Below are positions 40,941 to 48,181 of a stretch of 64,000 nt of DNA, one piece after another. Source of the DNA: Burkholderia sp. WSM2230 (GTDB lineage Bacteria; Pseudomonadota; Gammaproteobacteria; Burkholderiales; Burkholderiaceae); assembly GCF_000472445.1 (NCBI RefSeq), contig NZ_AXAJ01000007.1:248750-312749 (forward strand), given 5' to 3'. The position numbers were made by a program, and so were the translations under genes. Numbering within the stretch: position 1 is the stretch's first letter; each line of letters starts with the position of its first letter. A model generated the notes under the pieces. It saw only the letters and a program-made list of their open reading frames with translations. It had not been told where the DNA came from and ran no database searches.

Positions 40941-42488
40941 CAACATCGTGCCTGCGCCGAGAATCCCGCCGCACACCGCGCATGCCCACAACAGCGCGCG
41001 CGTGCGCCGATATTCCCGGCCGATTTCGGCCAGCAGTTGAGCGTTCTGCGCCGGCCTGCGCGCGCGATCGTGCTCGTGTTGCAGATAGCGCACCGCCAGT
41101 TGCGGCACGCGCGGCAGCATGTGCGCGAGATGCGGCAGCTCGCGCGAAATGCGCTTGAGCCAGCCGCGATGATCGACGTCGCGCCGCGCGATGTCCGCGA
41201 GCACGCGCCGCGCGATATTCCATGTATCGACGCCCGGATGCAGTGCGCGCGCCAGCATCTCGGCTTGCTGGAACGAGCGCTGCGCGGTGGCGAGGCGGCT
41301 GGACACGGCCCCGTCGAAGGGATGCACGGCGTGCAGCAGATGGTGAAACAGCGAGCCCGCCGAGCGGTCTTGCGGGGCCGCTGCGAAATGCGCTTCGGCA
41401 CGCGTGCGCAATTCGGCTTCGATCAATTCGGCGCGCGTGTCGTGCGGCACATGGCCCGCCTCGCGATGCAGTTCCGCAAGCCGCCCGTAGTCCTGATCGA
41501 ACAGCGCGGTCGCACCATGCACGAAGAACTCGCGCTCGCTGGTCGACAGGCTCGACATGATGGAAAACTCAGCCAGCACGAGCCGCCCCAGCGAATCGGG
41601 CGCGATGCTCACGCGAACGCGCCGCGCGTCGAGCGTGGCATGAAAGAAGCCGTGCTCGAAGGCCTGCTCGGTTACCACTTCGACGAGATGCGCGGCGAGC
41701 GGCGCCAGCTTCACGCCATGTGCATGCAGGCCGCTCAGGTCGCTTGCCGGCAGCGTGTCGATGCGCTGCATGGTCAGCGTATGGTTCGTGCACAGATCCC
41801 AGATCACGTTGGGCACGACGATGCGCGGGTCGCCGTCGAAGTGATGTCCGGTCTGGCTCAGGTTGGCGGCTTCGGCGCGCAGGTCGAAGCGGCGCAGGAT
41901 GTCGTCGGTGAAAGTTTGCGCGAGCGCTCGCAGCCGCAGGCGGCGCGCCGTGCCCGACAGTTTTTCGAGCCAGCGCGCGACCCAGCGCAGCAACGCGAGC
42001 TCGTCGCCGATCTGTTGCAACTGGCCGGCGCGCAGCAGCTTGATCGCCACCTCGCGATGACCGTTGACGGGCATGATGAGCCGGGCGAAATGCGTCTGTT
42101 CGGCGAAACCGCTGCGCACCGGTATCAGGTCGACGGCGCTGAACAGGGTGGCGAGCGGGCGGCCGAACGCGCGCGCCAACGCTTCTTCGGACTCGCGGGG
42201 CGGCAGCGGCGTTTCCAGGTGATCCACCGCGTCGATCGCGTCGTGCAACGTGGCGCTTGCCAGTTCGGGACGCTCGGCCAGCGCCTTCGCGAAACGGCCG
42301 GCCAGCGGGCCGAGCGCCGGCAGGAGGCCGTGAACGCTGCGCGCGCCGTCCGCCGACGCATGCACGCGGCCGACCAGTTCGATCATCCAGTGGAGCTTGC
42401 GGCCGGGCGGCGCGGCGAGCCAGATCAGACGCGCGCCGTAACGCAGCGCGTGGTAGAGCAGCAGTAAGCGGCGAAACGGTGGCGGCAT
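40929..42488 (-). CDS. ABC1/UbiB-family protein with degenerate active site (probable pseudokinase)
   Basis: A 519-residue member of the UbiB/ABC1 atypical kinase family with a C-terminal membrane helix (LLWACAVCGGILGAGTMLLM). Family landmarks align but key residues are changed. The KxGQ element after LGP reads PLAGRFAKAL (61-70). The ATP-binding lysine is kept (VAIKLL, K150), and EAANL at 206-210 matches the conserved Glu. The catalytic HADPHPGN is FFHATLDARR (281-290), and the DFG Asp is Glu in LAEFSI (305-310). UbiB proteins support ubiquinone synthesis as ATPases; this paralogue likely cannot hydrolyse ATP in the usual way. The stop codon lies inside an 8-bp repeat tract. Confidence 0.85.
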   Translation of the reverse strand: MPPPFRRLLLLYHALRYGARLIWLAAPPGRKLHWMIELVGRVHASADGARSVHGLLPALGPLAGRFAKALAERPELASATLHDAIDAVDHLETPLPPRESEEALARAFGRPLATLFSAVDLIPVRSGFAEQTHFARLIMPVNGHREVAIKLLRAGQLQQIGDELALLRWVARWLEKLSGTARRLRLRALAQTFTDDILRRFDLRAEAANLSQTGHHFDGDPRIVVPNVIWDLCTNHTLTMQRIDTLPASDLSGLHAHGVKLAPLAAHLVEVVTEQAFEHGFFHATLDARRVRVSIAPDSLGRLVLAEFSIMSSLSTSEREFFVHGATALFDQDYGRLAELHREAGHVPHDTRAELIEAELRTRAEAHFAAAPQDRSAGSLFHHLLHAVHPFDGAVSSRLATAQRSFQQAEMLARALHPGVDTWNIARRVLADIARRDVDHRGWLKRISRELPHLAHMLPRVPQLAVRYLQHEHDRARRPAQNAQLLAEIGREYRRTRALLWACAVCGGILGAGTMLLMR

Positions 42489-42594
42489 CGGCGTTCGATC
42501 GGCGGCAATGCGGCGCGCGCGAAAGCGCCACGCCGCGGGGCCAGGACGCTCAGATTATCAGGGATGCGCGCCCGCCGCCGTACCGACGACGAAT

Positions 42595-42909
42595 TCTCCA
42601 GGACTCGATCCGCCGGCGCCGGCTGTCGCCCAAGAGCGGCATGCCGCGCACCCGCTGGCCGGTCGCGTCGAATAACGCGTTGGCGAGGGCTCCCGCAGTC
42701 GGTCCCATTGACGCTTCCGCTGCGCCGGGAAACGGCGCGCCGGGCCGGTCGATCAGGTGCACGTTGATGCTGCGAGGCGCGGCGGAGAATCGCAAGATCG
42801 GATAACTGCTCCAGTCGAAGCTGCGGATTTTCTGCGTGTCGAACTGCAGTTCTTCGCTTCGTATAGGCATCGAGAGCATCTCCGCCAGCCCATCGCGCAG
42901 CGGATACAC
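42595..42909 (-). pseudogene. remnant of molybdopterin-binding aldehyde/isoquinoline oxidoreductase large subunit (C-terminus)
   Basis: The minus-strand frame contains IRSFDWSSYPILRFSAAPRS, INVHLIDRPGAPFPGAAEAS and MGPTAGALANALFDATGQRV followed by RGMPLL. This matches the last 100 residues of IorB/xanthine dehydrogenase-type proteins, where a glycine-rich GE-x(n)-APALANAIFAATGKR end is standard. Nothing of the 600 residues that should precede it is found, so this is a fragment. It lies next to a decayed symporter piece. Assignment rests on remembered family endings. Confidence 0.6.
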
Positions 42910-42924
42910 GCCTTGCCTGGACCT

Positions 42925-43171
42925 GTACAGTGGGGCTCAGTACGGTGCGCGTCACCGCGCAAAGCAGGCCGAGCGAGCCGCCGATCACCGCGCCGCGAGT
43001 AGTGAGGCCGCGCGAGTAGATCGACAGCAGCAAGGGGGGAAATTCGAGCTTGCCGCGATCGACAACGTCAGGCTCACGATGGAGGCGATGTTCTGCTTCT
43101 CCGAACGCGATGCCGAGCAGGATCAACAGCACGCCAAGCACATGCGTAGCGATGCGCGACATGTTCAGGTC
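42925..43171 (-). pseudogene. remnant of cation/acetate symporter (ActP-like), frameshifted
   Basis: In successive minus-strand frames one reads SRIATHVLGVLLILLGIAF, then (one frame over) EKQNIASIVSLTLSIAASSN, then in the first frame FPPLLLSIYSRGLTTRGAV and IGGSLGLLCAVTRTVLSPTV. Together this is the C-terminal membrane region of an ActP-type solute:sodium symporter. There is an extra G near 43092 and an indel in the C-run near 43046. The rest of the roughly 550-residue protein is absent. Similarity ends at about 42925. Confidence 0.7.
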
Positions 43172-43201
43172 CTCGCGATACCGACGATGCCAATAAAACA
43201 T

Positions 43202-43217
43202 GCCTCATAGGTGAGGC
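43202..43217. promoter_or_regulatory. inverted repeat upstream of histidine kinase gene
   Basis: GCCTCA and TGAGGC are separated by TAGG, 53 bases before the kinase start. It may be an operator, or the leftover terminator of the decayed genes. Seen directly; role inferred. Confidence 0.35.
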
Positions 43218-43269
43218 GTAAAATGTGCGCTGCCCATATATTTTTACGACCTCACCGGAACAGGCCCCC

Positions 43270-44799
43270 ATGAGCCAGATTGACAACAGGCAGGACGCGA
43301 CGCGCGAAACCGAGGAGCAGTTCCGGATCCTCGTTCAGGGCGTGACCGACTACGCAATCTTCATGCTTTCGCCCGCGGGCGTGGTGACCAGTTGGAACGT
43401 TGGAGCAGAGCGGATCAAAGGGTACCGGCAGGCGGAGATCATCGGCGAACATTTCTCGCGCTTTTACTCGGACGAAGACAAGGCAGCGGGTGCGCCGGCG
43501 CTGATTCTTGCGACAGCGGCGAGAGAAGGCCGTGCCGAACGCGAAGGGTGGCGCGTTCGCAAAGACGGCAGCCGCTTCTGGGCGCACGTCGTGGTGGATG
43601 CGATTCGCGACGACGCGGGTTCTCTCGTCGGATTCGCCAAAGTGACACGCGACATCACCGAGCGCAAGGAGGCGGCAGCCGCGCTGGAGAAGGCCAACAC
43701 GGCGCTGTTCCAGGCGCAGAAGATGGAGGCCATCGGGCGCTTGACGGGCGGCGTCGCGCACGATTTCAACAATCTGCTGGCGATACTCTCCAACGGTCTC
43801 GAGGTGCTGGCCATCCAGTCACGGACGCCGGTCGAGAGAAGGATGATCGAAGGCATGCGCAGGGCTATCGACCGCGGCGCCTCGCTCACGCAGCAATTGC
43901 TTTCATTCGCGCGGCAGCAGCCATTGCAGGCCCAGGTACACGACCTGAATGCATTGATTCGCGAGTTCGCGCCCATGCTTTCTCGTGCGGGTAACCGCAG
44001 CACGCAAGTCGAGCTAGCCTTGCAACCCGGCGATACATTCGCAATGGTCGACGCAGCGCGCTTCGAGGCGGCGCTGCTCAATCTCGTTGTCAACGCGGTC
44101 GATGCGATGCCCACGGGCGGCACCGTCACGATCGGCACCGAGACTGTTCAGTCGGGCGCGGAACTGCCTCCGTCATTGCCGGACGGCAGCTACATCCGGA
44201 TTTCCGTTGTGGATACCGGCATGGGCATGGCGGGCGACGTGCTGGCGCAGGCGTTCGAGCCGTTCTTCACCACCAAGCAGCCAGGCAAGGGAACCGGACT
44301 GGGGCTGAGCCAGGTGTATGGCTTCATCACGCAGTCGGGGGGCGACGTACATCTTTCGAGCGAAGCGGGCAAGGGCACGAAAGTCGATCTGTATCTGCCG
44401 GTCGCGCAGCGGGAGGCAGCCGTCAGTGTTCCGCATGTTGCGAAGCACGAGACGATTCTGCTCGTCGAGGACGAGCCCGATGTGCTCGGCGTCGCGTCGG
44501 AACTGTTGATGAGCATCGGCTATGAGGTGGTGCCCGCGAGCAGTGCGTCGGAGGCTGCACAGATTCTCAAGGAGCGAACCGATATCGCCGTTGTCTTCAC
44601 CGACATAACGATGGCGCACGGCATCAGCGGGCTGGAACTGGCGCGCCTTGTCCGCTCGCAGTATCCGGGAATCAGGGTGGTGCTCACGTCGGGCTATTCG
44701 CCGGTTCCGCTGCGAGATGAAAAAAACGCGCTGGGCGATCTCATCTTTGTGCAAAAGCCATACCGCCTGGCCGATCTTGCGAAGGCGCTGCGAGCCTGA
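43270..44799 (+). CDS. hybrid PAS sensor histidine kinase with C-terminal receiver domain
   Basis: A 509-residue soluble signalling protein. An N-terminal PAS domain (FRILVQGVTDYAIFMLSPAG, WNVGAERIKGYRQAEIIGEH, RVRKDGSRFWAHVVVDAIRD) is followed by HisKA with the phospho-acceptor His in GGVAHDFNNLLAILSNGLEV. The HATPase_c boxes are NLVVNAVDAMPTGG, VDTGMGMAGDV and FFTTKQPGKGTGLGLS. The receiver domain has ILLVEDEPDVLGVA, the phospho-Asp in AVVFTDITMAHG and Lys in FVQKPY. There is no membrane segment, so it senses an internal or diffusible signal; PAS residues for haem or flavin are not evident. ATG 43270 fits the PAS start better than 43225. No cognate regulator lies beside it. Confidence 0.93.
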   Translation: MSQIDNRQDATRETEEQFRILVQGVTDYAIFMLSPAGVVTSWNVGAERIKGYRQAEIIGEHFSRFYSDEDKAAGAPALILATAAREGRAEREGWRVRKDGSRFWAHVVVDAIRDDAGSLVGFAKVTRDITERKEAAAALEKANTALFQAQKMEAIGRLTGGVAHDFNNLLAILSNGLEVLAIQSRTPVERRMIEGMRRAIDRGASLTQQLLSFARQQPLQAQVHDLNALIREFAPMLSRAGNRSTQVELALQPGDTFAMVDAARFEAALLNLVVNAVDAMPTGGTVTIGTETVQSGAELPPSLPDGSYIRISVVDTGMGMAGDVLAQAFEPFFTTKQPGKGTGLGLSQVYGFITQSGGDVHLSSEAGKGTKVDLYLPVAQREAAVSVPHVAKHETILLVEDEPDVLGVASELLMSIGYEVVPASSASEAAQILKERTDIAVVFTDITMAHGISGLELARLVRSQYPGIRVVLTSGYSPVPLRDEKNALGDLIFVQKPYRLADLAKALRA

Positions 44800-44821
44800 G
44801 CGGCGAGCCGCTGCTGGCGAA

Positions 44822-44840
44822 GCCTGGACTTCGGCCAGGC
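44822..44840 (+). terminator. hairpin after histidine kinase gene
   Basis: GCCTGG at 44822-44827 pairs with CCAGGC at 44835-44840 with a 7-base loop containing CTTCGG, a stabilising tetraloop-like sequence. GC-rich inverted repeats continue to about 44873. From 44841 to 45155 no gene is seen. Confidence 0.45.
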
Positions 44841-45155
44841 AGGCCGGTGCTGGTCAGAGCCCGGCCGGCCGTTGACATTCTTCAGCCGGGACTACGCGAC
44901 GAGATTGCGACGTATGCAGCCGGCGGGTGAACCATGTCGATGCGCCGCCGCACGCCGGACCCCACACGCACTACGCCGCCCTGGATGCACGCCAGGATTT
45001 GTACTCGCTGCAATTCGCGCGCGGCTTCCCTATAAATAAAGCAGGCGAGTTGCAACAGGGCCGGTCGCATTCGAACGCGCGAGTCCTCTGCAATGCCTGG
45101 CGCCGTCACGCGCGAAATAAATTCTTCACAGTGCAAGGCATAAGGGAGGTGCGCT

Positions 45156-46811
45156 GTGTCTAACCTCACTCAATCGAGCCGGTCAACCCGGTCGCTGGTC
45201 TCTTTTTGCATTGCCGTGACCACGGCGTGTATGACGGTTGGTTCCATCGCGTACGCAGCGGAAGTCGCGATTTCACCGGCAGCCGCTTCTGGTGTTGCGC
45301 CCGCCGCTGCGTCGCCATCGGGACCTTCGTCGTCGTCTTCATCTGCACCCGCCGTCGCGCCTGCGAGGGCAAAGCGGGCTGCAACCGGCAGCATCGCCGC
45401 GCCTATCGACTTCCCGGCAATCGTCGAGCGTTATGGGCCGGCTGTCGTGCATATCCGCGCAACCGTGCCGTCGAATGCGCCCGCGAGCACGGCGCCCGCT
45501 TCGGGCCTGGGTGCAGACGTGATCGAAGGTGAGGATCCCATCCTGGCGTTCTTCAGGCAGGCCGTGCCGCAATCGCAAGACAGCCAGGGCGCTACTCCGC
45601 GCGCGATGTCGGGCGTCGGATCAGGCTTTATCGTGAGCGCGGACGGTCTCATTCTGACGACCGCGCATGTGATCGGCCAGTCGGATGACGTGACGGTGCG
45701 CCTGACCGACAGGCGCGAGTTCAAGGCGAAGGTCCTGGCCGTCGATACGCAGAGCGACATCGCCATGCTGCAGATCGAGGCGACGAAGCTGCCTACCGTC
45801 AAGCTCGGCGATTCGGCACGCGTGCGCATCGGTGAACAGGTGCTGACGATCGGTTCGCCGGACAGCTACCAGAACACGGTCACGGCGGGCATTGTCAGCG
45901 CGACGTCGCGCACGCTTGCCGACGGCAGCACCTTTCCGTTCTTCCAGACGGATGTGTCGCTGAACCCTGACAATTCGGGTGGTCCCGTGTTCAATCGCGC
46001 TGGCGAAGTGGTCGGCATCGACGTGCAGGTGTATGCCGACAGCGACCGCCTGCAGAGCCTCACGTTCGCGATCCCGATCAATATGGCGGACAAGCTGCGC
46101 TCGCAGTTGCAGGATGCACAGGCGCAACAGGGACAGGACCCGCAGGCCCAGCAAGCCCGGCAAGGCGCGCAAGGTGTTGCGCGCAGCAATCTGGGCATTC
46201 ATGTACAGGACGTCGATGCGAATCTGGCCGGCGCGTTCGGCCTGCCGCGCGCGGCGGGTGCACTCGTGACTGCGGTCGAGCCGGGCAGCCCTGCCGCGGC
46301 GAGCAATCTGAAAACAGGCGACGTGATCGTGCAGCTTGCCGACAAGCCGATCGAGCACGCGGCTGACCTGAGCGGGCAGGACCTCGCGTTCCAGAACCGA
46401 CGCAGTGTCCCGCTGAAGCTGATCCGCGAGCGCAGACCGGTCACAGTGATGGTCAGTGCCGGGCCAACGTCGCAACAGGCGAATGCAGGGGCGGGCGGGG
46501 TTGCTGGCCCACGTTCCGAAGCCGGTTCGCGGCAGCGTCACGGGCTCGATCGTCTCGGTCTCGCCATGCATGCTCTGACCGATGACGAGCGGCGCAGCCT
46601 GGACCTGCCTCAAGGCCTGATGGTGGATGAAGTATCGGGGACGGCTGCTGCTGTCGGCATCAAGCCGGGCGATGTCGTGCTGTCGTTGAACGGCACGCTG
46701 GTCGCGTCGCAGGACGAACTGGCGTCGCTTGCGGCGGGCGCCGGCAAACAGGCAGCGTTGCTGGTGCAGCGCAATCATGCACGACGCTTTGTCACGGTCG
46801 ATCTGAGGTAG
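45156..46811 (+). CDS. DegP/HtrA-type periplasmic serine protease with two PDZ domains
   Basis: A 551-residue exported protease/chaperone. After a signal region (VTTACMTVGSIAYAAEVAIS) and Ser/Pro-rich linker comes the trypsin-like domain with His171 in LTTAHVIGQSDD, Asp201 in TQSDIAMLQIEA and Ser274 in LNPDNSGGPVFN. The usual oxyanion glycine of NPGNSGGP is Asp here. PDZ1 starts near SNLGIHVQDVDANLAGAFGL and PDZ2 near GLMVDEVSGTAAAVGIKPGD. Start GTG 45156 has GGGAGG 6 bases upstream. HtrA proteases degrade misfolded envelope proteins; a specific target cannot be named. It follows the kinase gene by 356 bases. Confidence 0.93.
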   Translation: MSNLTQSSRSTRSLVSFCIAVTTACMTVGSIAYAAEVAISPAAASGVAPAAASPSGPSSSSSSAPAVAPARAKRAATGSIAAPIDFPAIVERYGPAVVHIRATVPSNAPASTAPASGLGADVIEGEDPILAFFRQAVPQSQDSQGATPRAMSGVGSGFIVSADGLILTTAHVIGQSDDVTVRLTDRREFKAKVLAVDTQSDIAMLQIEATKLPTVKLGDSARVRIGEQVLTIGSPDSYQNTVTAGIVSATSRTLADGSTFPFFQTDVSLNPDNSGGPVFNRAGEVVGIDVQVYADSDRLQSLTFAIPINMADKLRSQLQDAQAQQGQDPQAQQARQGAQGVARSNLGIHVQDVDANLAGAFGLPRAAGALVTAVEPGSPAAASNLKTGDVIVQLADKPIEHAADLSGQDLAFQNRRSVPLKLIRERRPVTVMVSAGPTSQQANAGAGGVAGPRSEAGSRQRHGLDRLGLAMHALTDDERRSLDLPQGLMVDEVSGTAAAVGIKPGDVVLSLNGTLVASQDELASLAAGAGKQAALLVQRNHARRFVTVDLR

Positions 46812-46825
46812 CGGAGTGGCGAGGT

Positions 46826-46934
46826 CTCAGTCCAATGAGAGCGACGGTTGGGGGCGCCGGAGATTTCACCGCGCGATCCCATAGACGACGCCGACCGCAG
46901 CGCCAACAAAAAGAGAAACAAGGTAGGACTTCAT
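46826..46934 (-). pseudogene. XapX-domain membrane protein remnant, frameshifted and truncated
   Basis: The minus-strand frame from ATG 46934 reads MKSYLVSLFVGAAVGVVYGI AR, then stops at 46866. One frame over, VKSPAPPTVALIG continues the same family pattern (XapX proteins read MKSYL-VSL..VG..VY...RV-SPAPP-ALVG). A single lost base near 46868 explains the break. Similarity ends around 46826, where the protease gene's tail begins. It is a remnant of a roughly 50-60-residue two-helix protein. Confidence 0.72.
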
Positions 46935-47174
46935 TGCAGTGTTTTCGGTGCCGGCCGCGACAGCGCGATAAGCGTCGGGACCATCGTCCAGGTTAAAGCG
47001 TTGCGCGATGACCGGGGCGCGCAGCTTGCCGCTTTCGAATCCGTCGGCGAGAGCGGTCATGAGAGGTGCGGCGTCCGCGACTCCGAGCGTGGCGCTATCC
47101 ACGCCGAACAGTTGCGTTTCGTTGTGGTGGAAGCTGATCAAGTCGAAATCGACGCTGCTCATGGCAGCGTTCAT
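46935..47174 (-). pseudogene. zinc-type alcohol dehydrogenase (MDR) C-terminal remnant
   Basis: In the same frame and fused to the XapX start: VDFDLISFHHNETQLFGVDS, then LMTALADGFESGKLRAPVIA and FNLDDGPDAYRAVAAGTENT. This resembles the last 80 residues of medium-chain dehydrogenase/quinone oxidoreductases, where LFGVDS-x-L and AYRAVA-x-G are typical. The catalytic and Rossmann parts are missing. Stretch 47175-47308 holds only the promoter region of the gntR gene. The match is from memory of the family and should be checked by search. Confidence 0.55.
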
Positions 47175-47308
47175 ATCGCGCTGCGCTGAATGGCGACGCG
47201 GTCCGCGCCGCCGTGCAGGTAATGGAGTTTTTTGTCCTCCGTTGACATCTCGTCTGCGGGTCGGACAATAATCTCAGCCTCAAGACTCGCCAAGCTCAGG
47301 TCCGACGC

Positions 47309-48055
47309 GTGAACGATATAACCGGCATTTCACCCTCGCGGGCTGATCACGTCTACTTCAGCGTACGCGACGATATCTTCGACATGCGTCTTCTGCCGGG
47401 TGACCGCGTGACCGAAGGCAGCATCGCAGAGCGCTTCGGCGTCTCGCGCACACCCGCGCGCGAAGCCCTGCAGCGTCTGCAAGGCGATGGTCTGATGCGC
47501 GGTTACGTGCGCGGCGGCTGGGAAGTGATGCCGGTAGATTTCAAGCGCTTCGAAGACCTCTACGAGATGCGCACGCTGATCGAGACGTTTGCGGTTTCCA
47601 AGCTTGCCAGTTCCGAAGGCGACCTTTCCGATGGCGTCGCACGAATGCTCGATCGCCTTGACCGAGTCTGGAAAATCCCGCATGCCCGACGCCGGCGTGA
47701 TGGCCGCGAGATGGTCGCGCTCGACGAAGAATTTCACCACGCCCTCGTGCAGGCCGCCGATAACGCCGAACTGACCAACGCGATGCAGCGCGTGACCGAT
47801 CGCATCCGCGTCGTGCGGCGGCTCGATCTCGTGTACGGCGACTGCATCGACGAAACCTACGACGAACATGTGGCGATTCTCGAGGCGGTTCGCCTTCGCG
47901 ACACCGATCGTAGCGTGGCGTTGATCGCGCGCCATATTGAAGGCAGCCGCGCTGAGGTACGCACCTTGACCGAAGAACGCCTGCAACGGGCGCGCACCGC
48001 AATGGGGCCGAACACCGTCCCGTACGCACCACCGAGGATGCGCGGCACCAGATAG
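47309..48055 (+). CDS. GntR family transcriptional regulator (FadR subgroup, FCD domain)
   Basis: A 248-residue regulator. The N-terminal winged helix-turn-helix is DDIFDMRLLPGDRVTEGSIA, ERFGVSRTPAREALQRLQGD. The C-terminal FCD ligand domain has MRTLIETFAVSKLASSEG, ALDEEFHHALVQAADNAELT and the metal-binding His in DEHVAILEAVRLRD. Start GTG 47309 is the first in frame. It sits 127 bases before the gamma-glutamyltransferase-like gene, whose promoter region has a palindrome of the kind FadR-type regulators bind, so it likely regulates that gene and the transporter after it. Confidence 0.9.
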   Translation: MNDITGISPSRADHVYFSVRDDIFDMRLLPGDRVTEGSIAERFGVSRTPAREALQRLQGDGLMRGYVRGGWEVMPVDFKRFEDLYEMRTLIETFAVSKLASSEGDLSDGVARMLDRLDRVWKIPHARRRRDGREMVALDEEFHHALVQAADNAELTNAMQRVTDRIRVVRRLDLVYGDCIDETYDEHVAILEAVRLRDTDRSVALIARHIEGSRAEVRTLTEERLQRARTAMGPNTVPYAPPRMRGTR

Positions 48056-48153
48056 CGACATCACCGTCGCGGGAGTCTTCCCTGAAGTCCGCGTGCAGCG
48101 GAAATCGTCCGCCCGCTGCGTAGCTGGCATGCTTCTCGCATACATGGTCTGCA

Positions 48154-48161
48154 TGTATACA
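48154..48161. promoter_or_regulatory. candidate GntR operator TGTATACA
   Basis: The perfect 8-bp palindrome TGTATACA lies in the context CATGTATACAAG, 20 bases before the start of the gamma-glutamyltransferase-like gene and just downstream of gntR. FadR-subgroup regulators often bind TTGTATACAA-like sites. Binding is inferred from similarity and position. Confidence 0.5.
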
Positions 48162-48181
48162 AGCAAATCCCCGTCGAAACA

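Noticed and set aside
40746..42467. Long plus-strand open frame (573 codons)
   Set aside because: It is antisense to the UbiB-like gene, begins in an 8-bp repeat tract and has Arg/Gln-rich composition with no recognisable domain.
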